Shown: positions 49,101 through 60,049 of the stretch, in pieces
How the letters are laid out: every line of letters starts with the position of its first letter
Position numbering within the stretch: the first letter of the stretch is position 1
Assembly (NCBI GenBank): GCA_030386875.1
Contig: CM059562.1
Location: 65,284,201 to 65,348,200, forward strand
Reading direction: 5' to 3'
Length of the DNA stretch: 64,000 nt
Source: Morinoia aosen
Taxonomy: Eukaryota; Arthropoda; Malacostraca; Amphipoda; Talitridae
The notes under the pieces: generated by a model
Seen by the model: the letters and a program-made list of their open reading frames with translations, nothing else
Told to the model about the DNA's origin: nothing
Database searches by the model: none
Made by a program: the position numbers and the translations under genes

Positions 49101-52018
49101 ACTGATAAAGCACAAGCCTAAATATTTCTGTTTCGGCCGTGCCTTGCGCTTCGCGCTGGTCCAGAAAAAAGTTCAAGATCCTTCCTCTCCACATTTGACT
49201 CTCACTGATGACCTAACCTGTCTTTGCTTAGCATTACTTAGGAGAAAGAAGATTAATGTTCGAACTAAAAAATTATTAGTTGATACATAAAACAGGTATG
49301 TTTGAAGTCAATTTTAGTGCCATGCGCCAAACACAAAAGACGTGATGTAAAATAATCGGCAGTGGTACGCTTTAAAGTGTAGGTATTGACAAAGAAAATA
49401 CTTGATAAAGGTTAAATTTTTTAATTTATGTGGTGAAAAATACCTATATGTGTGCAAATGGTTATACAAGCCCACCTACCACTAACTTCCATAGCGTCCG
49501 CTATAAATGACCATTGTTCATAAAGATAGTCATGATCGAAATATAACGTATGAGATGCACCCCAGATCGCAGGAATAGCTTGCACCGAGGAGATCAAAAG
49601 TTTGACATCCTCCCGTACGAACTCTAGGGTGCAACTGACTGCTAGCTTCCAACTTCCAAGCGGTGTCTCATCATCCAAGATAAAACGCCGCTGACGACTG
49701 TTCCGCACAGGCTGCCCTGCCCTGCTCTGTGCTACTTGTCTGGCCACCCTAATAGGAATAACACCAACACAAAACACAGCGACAGCTCTGCTCTCCTCTG
49801 CTCTACCCTGTTCCACTGCTGTTTGTCTGGCCGCGGCCTAAGGATTTGAAGGATAGTTTAACTTCATTGAGAATGAAAATTCGCAAATCGTAAGCAACTA
49901 TGATTTTGCTGCTATTACATACAGTGCCAACTTCTGGCACTCCTAGGACCGAGGCGCAGCTTTGAATTTCGCTAGAGCGAAATACTCTGCAAGCATTTAT
50001 TTGTGGTCTCTATTTTAAAGAAATCATTAATCCCACCACGGACTCAGCGTTATCAGCGGACTTGAATATGAATGCTATCAAAATTCGAGAGATTCATAAA
50101 GAATATCTATTGCTTATCAAAACTGTCTCGTACGTCACTGTTATTGTTTGTAATTGCTCTCACCCAGAATGATGCCAAAGGCGATGAACATGACCTCTGG
50201 ACCCTCGACGAATGCCATTAAAACAAATGAAATCGATGCCATATTAAGAGCAACGAAACTTGTCCCTCGATACCCGAGATTGGCGACAATTGTTGGTGAT
50301 ACGATGGAGCCCACGTCCCAAATGAGGATGTGTAGAGTAAACAGAGAGCTTCTTATCAGAGGTGTGTAGGGATATGTTCTCATTTTCTGACTGAAGAAGA
50401 CGCCAAAGCACGGAGTCAAGTAATTGGTGAAACACTGCAAGGAAAGATGCTTCATCAATATGTGCAACATAACAGACGAATACTTTTCCTACACCTCACC
50501 CTCTGTAATGGCTGCTTACATTAAGTCAGACCACATCGACCAAGAAATTGGTGAAACACTGCAAGGAAAGATTCCTCATCAATATGTGCAACATAACAAA
50601 CGAATACTTTTCCTACACCCCGCTCGCTGCTGCTTACATGAAGTTAGACCACATCGACCAAGAAAATGTTTCTCTCTAAAATGTTAGTTTCATCTTTTAA
50701 ATTCACGAATACCGACAAGACTAATTGTTTGATTGGTGGATAGACGGTTTATAAGGATGATCTCAACGTCTATGAGCGGCTTCGGGAGCCAACATTCTTA
50801 TTGTAGCATTAGAGCTCAATCTGGATGCAATTATGGTATAAGAAAATAGAGATAACAATGAATAGAACCGTACAAATGAATTTTATTCGACGATATCGTT
50901 CGAGGATTCCACAGAACTCCATATTTTTTAAAAATTTTACTTTAATACTGTTGGATTAGAGTTCTTCATCACCAGCAAAAACGGTAAGCGATCCGGAAGC
51001 CCATCTTCCTACTTGTATTAATCCATGGAAATCCACTAGCATCTGGCGACCTTTTTATGGGTTTTTATAGTTAAATGTTACTGGAAAAATCTCAAATTAC
51101 CTTTTGCCTAGCAAAGTGGACTAAATGGATTTACGCTGCGCTATACATGGATTTTAATATTTCGCAGGGTGAGTGTGCACGACATCCAATGAGATCTAGG
51201 CACATCCCCATACTACCTCTTTTCTCCCAAAATTATTTTGGGGTACTTTTTCATCAAATCAACTTGAAGTATTGGTGCCTATGCAAGGATTGCTAACTTC
51301 CCACAAGTACTCAGCAATGTTAAAGGTCATCTACTTCGTTACTTCATTCATGTTTCCCGAAATGAGATGGAATCTTTCAATACCAGAGTGCCTCATACAA
51401 CGTTGCCTGAAATGTAGCGGTAAAATGATATGATTCGACTTGTTTAATGTTGAGAAAAACTTCTATAGTTAGGGTCATGCGATGGTTATTACATGAATAA
51501 ATTAAATTAACCATGAATAATTAAATTAAACGATTATATTGATTCCAGACTGGATACAGGTTCTAACTTGAAATAAAAATCACATCATTCTTATTTCTCT
51601 TCATGCATCATTACCTGTGGAAATGAAGGTTTAATTTTGAGTTATCAGGTAATAAATAAGTAATTTTTCAGTGTGAGAATGATGTGTTTCAAACTCAACA
51701 ATAAGATCCATTCAACCTAAGTGAAGGTAGAATTATCTTTCAATAGTTAATTCACTCTGAGTTGAAGTAAAAATCAAGATGTTATTTCAAAAGTAAACTC
51801 ACCTGGATGTAGAAGCACCCCACAAGTGCTATCCAGCTCCATTTTCCGTCGTAAATGTACTGAGTCGTTGATAAACTGAGATCACAACAGTTGTCTGCCT
51901 CTTTATTCTGAACAATCGTTTCACATAACGAAGTTTTTTCTGAACATTTTTCCTTTTCTGGAGTTTTAGAGTGATGCCCAGGATTGGCAGAAGCTTTCTT
52001 CATGATGTTCATTGGCAT
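40193..52018 (-). CDS. Monocarboxylate-transporter-like protein (SLC16 family), five exons, 485 residues
   Basis: A major-facilitator plasma-membrane transporter. SLC16 members move monocarboxylates or related solutes, usually with protons. Exons: 52018-51803, 50434-50164, 47948-47295, 43839-43645, 40314-40193. All introns have GT-AG ends in phases 0, 1, 1, 1, and the sum is 1458 bases with stop. Landmarks: hydrophilic N-tail 1-57; DGKWSW at the start of TM1 (family [D/E]G[G/S][W/F][G/A]W); CFGVFF and LGYRG in exon 2; PLYFEKYRRPA (179-188) in the TM4-5 loop; a hydrophilic central loop about 240-290; DVVG in exon 4; GLIRDLSGSYLPSLGA (446-461), then a last helix and RERRSNT. The length fits the family. 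In-frame ATGs at codons 1, 3 and 6 leave the exact start open. Substrate unknown. Introns hold several transposon fossils. Confidence 0.9.
42515..43165 (+). mobile_element. Possible solo LTR of a Gypsy-type retrotransposon
   Basis: A GC-shifted stretch in the last intron of the transporter gene. It begins TGTCGTAACGTGTTTG with a nearby GACGCGCCC, as in some insect Gypsy LTRs, and ends near GAGTCACGGAC, followed by TGGTGGCAGCA, which resembles a primer-binding/leader start. I see no second copy in the window and no gag or pol, so it would be a lone fossil LTR. The ends are uncertain. Confidence 0.3.
45215..45925 (+). mobile_element. Tc1-like transposon remnant
   Basis: Lies in intron 3 of the transporter gene, on the opposite strand. 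Translations in different frames give, in order, an N-terminal helix-turn-helix-like piece (SRHLEVIGINIRMIQRTLSH near 45240-45300), a WTVEDWKYV stretch followed one frame over by FDESKLDS (the Tc1 W..EDW..V.FSDESKF motif, near 45570-45625), and AAQSSDLKPFN near 45850-45885 (the WPAQSPDLNPIE motif). Frameshifts and stops break it. Terminal inverted repeats were not found. Long dead. Confidence 0.72.
48341..49838 (-). mobile_element. PIF/Harbinger-like element carrying a MADF gene, no transposase seen
   Basis: Terminal inverted repeats start GGCCGCGGCCAGACAAACAG at both ends and stay similar for about 40 bases. A TAA target duplication flanks both sides (48338-48340 and 49839-49841), the 3-bp type typical of PIF/Harbinger. 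Each end has a second TIR-like motif about 85 bases further in (GTGGCCAAACAAACAGCAG near 48425; GGTGGCCAGACAAG read on the minus strand from about 49748). Inside is a MADF DNA-binding-protein frame on the minus strand, but no DDE transposase. The element sits in intron 2 of the transporter gene. Confidence 0.75.
49421..49816 (-). CDS. MADF-domain protein, first exon, of the Harbinger-like element
   Basis: The frame starts inside the right terminal repeat. The MADF domain (a Myb/SANT-like DNA-binding fold) covers about residues 66-112: FVREDVKLLISSVQAIPAIW, then a Y, and EQWSFIADAMEV, matching the family pattern of an acidic helix start, P..W, a central Y and W..IA. The start of translation is probably later than the first ATG at 49816, since the first 40 codons overlap the terminal repeat. 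A GTAGGTG after AGTG near 49475 could be a splice donor, giving a phase-1 intron after residue S112. The last 20 residues would then be intronic. PIF/Harbinger elements typically encode a transposase plus a separate Myb/MADF-like protein, and only the latter is seen here. Confidence 0.6.
   Translation of the reverse strand: MEQGRAEESRAVAVFCVGVIPIRVARQVAQSRAGQPVRNSRQRRFILDDETPLGSWKLAVSCTLEFVREDVKLLISSVQAIPAIWGASHTLYFDHDYLYEQWSFIADAMEVSGRWACITICTHIGIFHHIN
50424..50665. repeat. Tandem duplication covering the intron 1 acceptor of the transporter gene
   Basis: Two adjacent copies of about 120 bases (about 50424-50545 and 50548-50664), nearly identical. Each contains the intron end CTTTCCTTGCAG and the first bases of exon 2 (TGTTTCACCAAT on the minus strand). 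Only the copy next to exon 2 leads into open coding sequence. Confidence 0.9.
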
Positions 52019-53150
52019 GGATACGTTTTTTTAAATTCTGAAATACTTTATCATATAAAGAATTGGAACAGACATAAATTGCTTAAAATTAATGGACGAA
52101 AATTTGACGTGAATTAGAAACTTTTCTGCATGTAATACGTTCATAAGTGATTATAAGTTATCTAAATAAGGGCTAATGTATTCTTGGGCCAGACTTGTTA
52201 CAGTGATTATGAGGTCCTATCTTTCTACTTCCTATTTAATATTTTATTGTATTGCTGTCAAACTGTTATAAAATAAATGAAAATGTTTGTGGAAATTCCA
52301 TCAGGAAATATCTTGTTTATAAACGGAATTATTCAACGAGTTCTATCAGTGAAACACAATCCTTTTTTGTTCCTGATCCAGTTTTGCGTGAATGGAATTG
52401 CAGTGATGAATAAGTGAGAATTTAGTTAATAGTGAATCGTTTAAGAAGTGTTTGCAGACTGGACTTCGAGACTATAATGATGTGGTTTCTTGTGCAGAGG
52501 CGAACATTTATCAGGAAGTTACTGATACAAAGCAAGTGCTAACTCTATATCAGTGTGCTAGAAAAAATAAATTGAGATTCTTTATGAAACAAATTCTTTT
52601 CAGAATCCATGAAAGATTTCTTTTCAGAGTGATATGTAAAAATAAATAAATCTTCCATTACATGTGGATGCATGTGGAGTTTTCCCTCCGAAGAGTGTTC
52701 ACTGGTGGTTGGTTGATCAAAGCATTCAATTTTCATCATTTCACATTTCCTTTGTTGAAACTGACTATCATTTCTGTTTTTTTTTCGCCGCATAGCAGTA
52801 TAGTTGCATCAAGAGAATAGTTGTATAGTTGCACCAACTTTTCATTTTATAACCGCATTTTAGCACTGAGCACTCTATCAGGAGGATGAAGAAAGGTTAA
52901 AGAAGGAAATAAAGAAGAAAGCGCCTTATTTTCGACTCGCCGATGTGCACCGACCGCGTAGCGTGTCCTGGTCAAAGCCGATGTTGGTCGACCTTTGAAT
53001 CATCATTATAATAACGTTTTATGCTCCATTGCCGCTTCCAGACCGATTCAATAGTGAAATTCAGTTAGTTCCTATTGCGTGTATAAAATAATTAGAGATT
53101 TTGGCTCACGAAAAGGATTTTGATCAAAATTGCAAGAGTGGAAGAAGATT
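52019..53150. other. 5' flank of the transporter gene
   Basis: AT-rich DNA upstream of the transporter start codon on the minus strand. No convincing TATA box or initiator could be picked out. No other gene is supported. It shows no visible match to the DNA upstream of the block-B first exons. Confidence 0.4.
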
Positions 53151-54950
53151 AATAAAAATTCGAGGTTGAGTTTGACTGGACATGGCTGGGCCAACAACAT
53201 GGAGGTGTCAGCTATCCTGCAAATTTTTTGCTGAAAATGAGAACAAGTCTATATATATGAGTAGCTCCGCTGCTCCACCACGCCGAAAACGACGAACTTG
53301 TGAAACATTGAAAAGACACAAATTGAAACCAACAGCCTAGAGCACTGCGAGAACAAGGAGGAAGTATACGAGATGAATGACCGTAAGAAAATTAGAGGAA
53401 GCTCAGGCCAAGTCTGGCCTCACTGTTCGTCAACCCGTACCTACCCGAACGCCATGGTGTATAAAATAAAAAGCACCGGTACACTTTCCTCCCGAAAGCC
53501 TGACGAAGTACCTCGTCTTAAAACGGAAAACTTTGAACGAATTCCAATCCATGTAAATAAGCGGAAAAACTCGATGAACAACCTACACCGAACCGGGAAG
53601 AAGCCTACTCATTCAGTGTGGTATTGGAAATTCAAGCTTGAATAAGCAACTATAGAGAATTAAACGAAAAAACCATCATCACCAACGTTCTTCCAGCTCT
53701 CCACCTACGGAGGATTTATTATTCCGTAGATATGATACCGGATGCATGGCATATGTTGCTGTCTTTGTGTCATTTAATACAACTCGACTTTGAAAATTGC
53801 TGCCCCTGCACACCAGAAGTTCAGCTCCAGCAAAGATTCTCCCTACTCTGCCAAAGAATCCAAGTTCATCATTATGAAGATCAGAGAAGTCATGTACACT
53901 GGCATCAGTGAAGAGGGTTTTTGGAAAAAAGTTCTACCTGGAAAATCCTCGTAAGGTTCCGAACAAAAATGCATTTCACCGAGTCATATGAAATGCCACG
54001 AGGAACCTGTCGATGACTATCCGATATAAAATAATAATCCATATTAGGCCACAGATATGCCAATTATTTTTTCTGGTTGGAGATAGGAATGCAGAGAACC
54101 CACTGCTGGAAGAAAGTGCTATGGATCGTCGAGGCGGAATTGTGAATATTCACTCACTCCATGAGAGTAATCATGCACCATTGACATAACGAGACTAAAA
54201 CAGCCCATCTGCGCAGAATTCCAATTCATTATTTGTTTATTGAAAAATTGGAGTGTAGGCTTTCAGAACTTTCACAGATATTGACCAAACGGGTCTTTCC
54301 TCGGACAAATCATCAAATGAAGAACAATGTCTCGATATCCCAGAATTAAATGTGAGGCTGCATAGCCCTTGATTCCCTGCTGTGGAAACGTGTTCTGAAA
54401 ATCGTCTAAACGGTGGTGGTACGAAGGATGTAGGCTAGTTGAGATGGAGAGACGTCAAGACAAACGCACTTTGAAAAATCGCTTTGCCTAACATAACAAA
54501 ATAACTTCCAAAACTTAGAGCCCCCGCAGCCGTTTTATCTTTTACTAATTCCATCGGAACGTGAGGGAAACATTCATTCCCTTAGTGAATCAGACAACAG
54601 CTTCCACCAAGATTGGAAGAGTCAGTACGACACGCGGAAAATTTTGCGTGAGCACACCTTTGACTTTATAGTCAATGGGGAAGGTTCATCGCTTGTGACA
54701 TTGACATCGATGTTGCCAATTTACTTGCTAGAACTTTCTGATAGACTTTGAAACCAAACGAAATCTCATCATGTTTTATGAGGTAAACGATATACGTCGG
54801 GAGCCATGTTTAAATATAGGAATATCTGAAGATGTTCCATATAAGCATAATTCTCCTCAATTAAATAAAAGTATGCACAACGACTTAGATCTGAGATAGC
54901 TCACAGCCCAACACCTGCTCGGTAATACGGCAACCACCAAAGTCTTCAAC
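53151..54950. other. GC-shifted block, possibly decayed coding sequence
   Basis: Richer in GC and CG dinucleotides than the neighbouring DNA, with scattered short open stretches on the plus strand, for example a basic 90-residue frame at 53373-53645. None matches a family I know. It reads like an old inactivated coding element, but I cannot assign it. Confidence 0.3.
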
Positions 54951-56634
54951 CATGTATTCTATGCTTCTACAAATAAATATATTCCACGTTTTCTATACAC
55001 AAGCAGCATCGCTCAGTGACAATTCTTGCTCTTCCCAAACCGGAAAAGACCCTCTGTCATATAGAATCATATCGCTAAATATTATTCTTGCTTTTGCAAA
55101 CCTTTGGGAAAATGAACAAGTAAGTTATTACGGCTGATACGTACTACTTGTTTTATAAATATACTAAAATGTAAATTCAGTTACGTATTTGATGAAAAAC
55201 AGATGTATAAGATGTATATACCCCTCAGTTTAACTGAAAAATTACTCAGGAAATATCATCGGTTTCCTCTTGTACTCCATAGTAGTGATTTGCCTTCCAT
55301 CGAGAAGGCAAATGATGCAGCTTAAAAGTATGGAATACTAATCAGGTGCATCAAAATGAACTAGGAGGACTTTTCGATCTCTTTGTTTATCAGGGAATTC
55401 ATTGTCGATCTAAAGATTCAGGTACGAGCGAGGAGTGTTGCCACCAAGCCCCAAACTCCAGCCGATGTAGCAGCACAGAGTAGTGTGCTCAGCTGCCTCT
55501 GGTTTATGGTCGCCGTAAACGATACGGTCCCCTCGCAGACGTCTGCTCTCCACAGTAGGTTGATGATTTCGTGATCTACGCCACTGAACGAGAGGATCAA
55601 GACGTTAAATTCAGATGGTCCTAAACGCACTGCCCAGCTTGCAATTTGCTATGAGCAAGCTGGGTTATATCTGGTTAACGTAACATTATGAGTGTGGTTT
55701 GAATGTCCGGATGACCAGAGCGAACCAAGCTCTGTGACTCAAGGGCTTCCTGAAGGGTTGTCCAGAGGCAACCCTCGAAATTACTGGCTGAATTAAGTAT
55801 GCTCTGAAGGGCTGCCCATGCATACATAGCTTTTGTAATTTGGAAGTGCACCCTGAATTTAGCATCTAGGTTAGGAGGTAAGTAGTTGGTTTATATAATG
55901 TGTTGAAAATAATCTACCAACGCAAAAAAATTAATACAAAACAATCTGATGATTTTTTGTATCTTAGAAGGCTAATATGAATCCACAAAGTCTTAGAGAA
56001 AACTAAAAATTATAAACTTCAATAAAATAGTTTTTCCTAGACTTGACTCACAATTTCTCCGCATGATCATTTCCCGTTGCTTAACACGAAAAGTAGGAAA
56101 TCAACCAACTTATTGCTCTCGGCTAAATTCAGAAGACGAAAATCACACATTGAACCAATCCGAACAGTTAGACATTCATTCCTTACGCGAACAAAACAAG
56201 TATGAGGACTGAAAATACGATGCCAGCCAAAAATTTGGTTGCAGCATGATAAAATGTTAGTAAAATACATAATATTTCTTAATGGCTTCTCTTAACAAAC
56301 TCGAACAAAAAGAATATGGTAACAACATATGCATTCAGTGTCTTTGATATTCAGTACTGCAGCTCCAAAATAATGACAAGCATGAATAATAATCCAGCTG
56401 GAAAAAACCTACAAAACAAATCTCAGTCGCTGAAAAAAGACAGGAAATAGGTTTGCGCCAGGCTGTGAAATCCGTCAGAGAAGTGTCTCTAGTGTTCACC
56501 ACAGGACTTAGGACTGTGCTAAAATAATATACAAAGCCCAGAGGAAAATAAATGAAGCGAAGTTTTAGTCTCGACATATTAGTGGTGCATTAAATACTGT
56601 TCTGAGGTGAGTTTACGACTTAGTGAAGATTAAA
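54951..56634. other. Mostly unassigned DNA
   Basis: A minus-strand frame at 55418-55630 is preceded by a weak acceptor-like CTGGGCAG and contains a hydrophobic C-terminal stretch, but no family assignment holds. A strong hairpin is at 55633-55664. Confidence 0.4.
55633..55664. other. Perfect 10-bp stem-loop
   Basis: CCCAGCTTGC pairs with GCAAGCTGGG across a 12-base loop. No U-tract follows, so it is not a terminator-like structure. No partner copy was seen. Confidence 0.8.
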
Positions 56635-57221
56635 CAGGGTGTCTCAAAAAAGTGTACTCACACTTTGAATGATAAGAAATACATTATTTATTACAGAGTA
56701 AAATAGAATGAGTTCGAATACAGAAGACAAATATTATTGAAGAATCATATTTGTAAATGTTCGAATTGATGACTATGTCTGTACTGTTGGAATGTAGCAT
56801 TTTCAGTGCTCTAGACGCTATCTTTTGAGATGAGGGTTTTCCTAGCAGCTTGACGAAAAGATTTCTGTGGGGATCGAAAGAGTGTTTCCTGCATCTGATC
56901 TTCCTTTCCAGGGCTCATTAATGTCTGTGATCGTCCAGAAAGTTTGGTGTTGACGTCCTGGACAGTTCCATCAGCTTCAAATTTGAATCCGACACGAGTA
57001 TGGTCTGGCACTTTGGTGTCAGTTCTGCGAATTCAGTTTTGAATCGTCTTTGGACTTCAATTGCGTTTTCGATTTTCTAATAACATTTCATGATAAAATT
57101 TCTCTCTTGCAAGCGAGACTAGTTTCCTGCCATTCTGTAATGATCTAAATACCCCTGCAATTCAAAAAAGGCAGCATGTTAACGACAGTTGAAGTGTGAG
57201 AACATTTTTTGAGACGCACTG
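56635..57221 (-). mobile_element. Deleted Tc1/mariner-superfamily element with intact terminal repeats
   Basis: The left end reads CAGGGTGTCTCAAAAAAGTG and the right end, on the minus strand from 57221, CAGTGCGTCTCAAAAAATG. Both continue into a CTCACACTT-like motif, so the termini are inverted repeats, with TA next to the right end. The minus strand encodes the paired-type DNA-binding region of a transposase: FKFEADGTVQDV, a SGRSQTL stretch, then LFRSPQKSFRQAARK and a SKDSV end. At 587 bp it lacks the whole catalytic region and is a non-autonomous derivative. Confidence 0.78.
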
Positions 57222-59100
57222 TATATTTGAGTGACAAAGGGATGGCATGTGCATGAATAGATATCGGTTCGGAAGCGTCAGTGTGTGGCGTGTAAGCCTC
57301 CTGTCAGTAGAGATATGTTATTGAGTATCTTTAAACATTTATCATTCAGGCTCGACTGTCCGTTCCGTTTTATTTTCCTAGTAGGCTCATCGTATTCATA
57401 TTTCCAACCAGAAGAAGTGGTCCGCGTTTCCGCAGTCACAAATGGACTATTTCTTTTTATCTTGGATGGCTAGGGAGACAGAGTGAACAGACAATGTATA
57501 GTTATTTCATGAATAGTTTTATTGCGAAAGCTTGGAGATTGGTGCTCAGTCGAGTTTCATTGAAATTTTCTTAGCGAAGCACGAGGATTGCTGTCTCTTT
57601 TTCGTGTCTGTCTGTCATTTCACACTCGAGGGCGAGGGACAAGCGTATAGCCAGTAGGCGATCATCTATTCAGGGAGTTGGTAAAGGTTTCTTCCAAACA
57701 TATACAAATTAGACTAGTATTACTTGGTTACGAAGTTGTTTATGTCCGAAAAATCGTGAGCGGTATCATTAAATGCCCCGTGATAGTATACTGTGTAGCA
57801 TGTTAATTCGTGTATAAGTATCCAACTCCCCAGTGAGCGAGTATACTTCTTCCCGGTCCGATGCATTTGTTTAACGAGTTTTCCTTGTAGGACAAGAATG
57901 CGTTCATTGTTTTTCGTGCTAAGGCGATGTGCTTCACAAGGTTTCAGGGAGATAATTGCACTGGTGCTTCTAATTTCATTCGTGAAAGCGTTCGCATAGG
58001 TGCGGGGACGTTTTGGGTTGACGAACTGGGACGACAGAGGCCTGACTTTCTTGAGCTCTTTCTAATTTTCTTATTGGCGTTGATCTTGTATGCTTTCTCC
58101 TTGTCGTCGTAGTGCACTGGGCTGTTGGGGTCAATTGCGATTATCATTGGCTCATTTTTTCGTGGTTCGTGGGCGTGATAGAGTAGTGGAGTTATTCATA
58201 GGCCTGCTCCTGTTAAGGTGAGAAATTTGCGAGAGACTCGACGTTTTCTTTTCTCGTAGGTAGTCTGCATGTCGTCCGATTTTTCCCTATAGATCTTCAG
58301 AAGTTTTCTGCTTCGAGATGCTGTCCATCATTGTTAGCAAGAGCAGTAGGTAAGCCAGGCATAATAGTGTCGGGTTCGTTACCCTGCGACGGAGGCGGAG
58401 AAAATTGCTGATTTTGTAGGAAGAGTTCGGTCTATAACATAAAGGAGTCATATTAGAATTGATAGAACCTATTCATTTGCTATGAATCTGCACGTTTCCC
58501 TTTTTGTAAAAACGCTCCCTTACACCCAATTCACTCCATGGCTCATGAGAGGGTAGTGTGTTCTCTGAACTAGGTACCTTGAACTTTTGCTGTGAACTGA
58601 AATGTCTTGCAATCTTCGTTCCTTGGTGGTTATCACCTCTGCAGCTGACACGCAAGGATGTGTTTGTACAAGCTGTCAAATGCGCACTTCAATGGTTCCA
58701 CACTGTGAGCACACTTGAGTATGTCTTCTACACTAATTTCGTGCGTGACCCATTTTTCTGGTACACGAGACATCACAGTGGCTCGAGCACGCACTGTTTT
58801 TCGAGTCCCGTTGGCGATTGGGAAAAATGATAAGAAAATAAAAAGGGTAGTTTAGTGCGAGCGAAAGTTAAAATGTATTGGCTTGCATTGATCAGCTCTC
58901 CTTCGAGTTCTCTCTTCGTGGGCTTTGTCTTTTCTATGCTTTTGTTCTTCAGTTTTTCAAGTAGTGTTTCGCCCCTTTGTCCCGTTGTGGGGCTGAGGAT
59001 AGTGTTTCCTAGTGTATAAGTATTATTCATAGCTCCACAACTGCTGGAATGTTATCCAATGAACTCAGAAAGATCAGAATGCAGCTTTTCGCTACTCGCT
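57222..59100. other. GC-shifted block with unassigned minus-strand frames
   Basis: Several hydrophilic minus-strand stretches occur at 58147-57944, 58679-58473 and 59030-58773, none matching a known family. One further open stretch (58773-58633) is listed separately. Composition differs from the AT-rich flanks, as in 53.2-54.9 kb. Confidence 0.35.
58633..58773 (-). CDS. Short unassigned frame with coding-like composition
   Basis: Begins MSRVPEKWVTHEISVEDIL and ends LYKHILACQLQR before TGA at 58633. The frame is open upstream of this ATG for about 25 further codons (FPIANGTRKTVRAR and beyond). AG|GTGATA at the end could also serve as a splice donor, making this an internal exon. I do not recognise the product. 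It could be the remains of an unidentified element. Confidence 0.2.
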   Translation of the reverse strand: MSRVPEKWVTHEISVEDILKCAHSVEPLKCAFDSLYKHILACQLQR

Positions 59101-59204
59101 TTAAGGGGGTCCTCCCCCCCAAAAATTTTTTTTGATCCGATTGGTCTGAAATTTGGTCAGTATATGTATTTTTGCAAGACAAACTTATTTGAATCGCAAA
59201 ATTT

Positions 59205-60003
59205 TTTGATTTAGGCCTTAGTTTTTCCGAAAAATTTGAAATATTAGTTTTTTGAGTCATTTTTATACATATTTCAAAAGAATAGAAGTCATTGAGTTTT
59301 TATGCTAGAACAAATCCAAAGACAGTTTTGGAATCCTTGAAACATTCCTAACTAAAGTACATTCATGGATTTTTTTTTATTTATTTTTTTATATATGTGA
59401 TATTTCACCCATATCTAAAATATACCGAAATTTTTGGTATGTGAACTATGATAAAAAAATCTGAAAGTAAAAATTGAAAAAGTAGCAATGTTGTTTCGTT
59501 AGATATGTTCCAAGGGTTCTAAAACTGTCTTTGTTTTCTTCCCAACATAAAAACTCAATGACTTCTATTCTTTTGAAATTTTAAAGTAAGTAAGATAGAC
59601 ACTACAGGCCAAAAACAAAATTTTTTGTTGAAGTGTGATATAATGGAAATTTATGTAATTGAATGCTGTTTTCATTTTTATTTCGATAATCTCCATGCAT
59701 AACTTCATATTCACATTGTGAATTGTAATTCACAGTGTGATGTAATTCACAGAAATTTTTTGTTTCAGTCTGATTCTTATGAAATTTGACTATAATACGT
59801 AACTTTTGAAAAGAAACAAAATTTCTTCCATACATTGTTTTGATTCAGGCCTTAGTTTTTGAAATAATTTGACATATTGGTTTTTAGTCCATTGGTATTA
59901 CTATTTCAAAAAAATAGAACTCATCGAGTTTTTATGTTAGAACAAAAACAAAGACAGTTTTAGAATCTTTGGAACATATCTAACAAAAGTACATTCGTAA
60001 ATT
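59205..60003. repeat. Three-armed repeat: two direct copies and one inverted copy
   Basis: Forward arms at about 59205-59360 and 59835-60003 share TTGATT(T/C)AGGCCTTAGTTTT, ATAGAA(G/C)TCAT(T/C)GAGTTTTT, ACAAAGACAGTTTT-like and AAGTACATTC motifs in the same order. A third arm at about 59495-59620 carries the same motifs reverse-complemented. The first and third arms could fold into a long stem. No coding signal. Confidence 0.75.
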
Positions 60004-60049
60004 TTCCATTCCTTCTTTTGTTTTCTTTTTATATGGGGTCGAGATGGGG

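Noticed and set aside
55418-55630. Last exon of an insect gustatory-type receptor on the minus strand
   Set aside because: The SFTA and hydrophobic tail are suggestive, but the TYhhhhhQF ending that defines the family is absent and no upstream exons were found.
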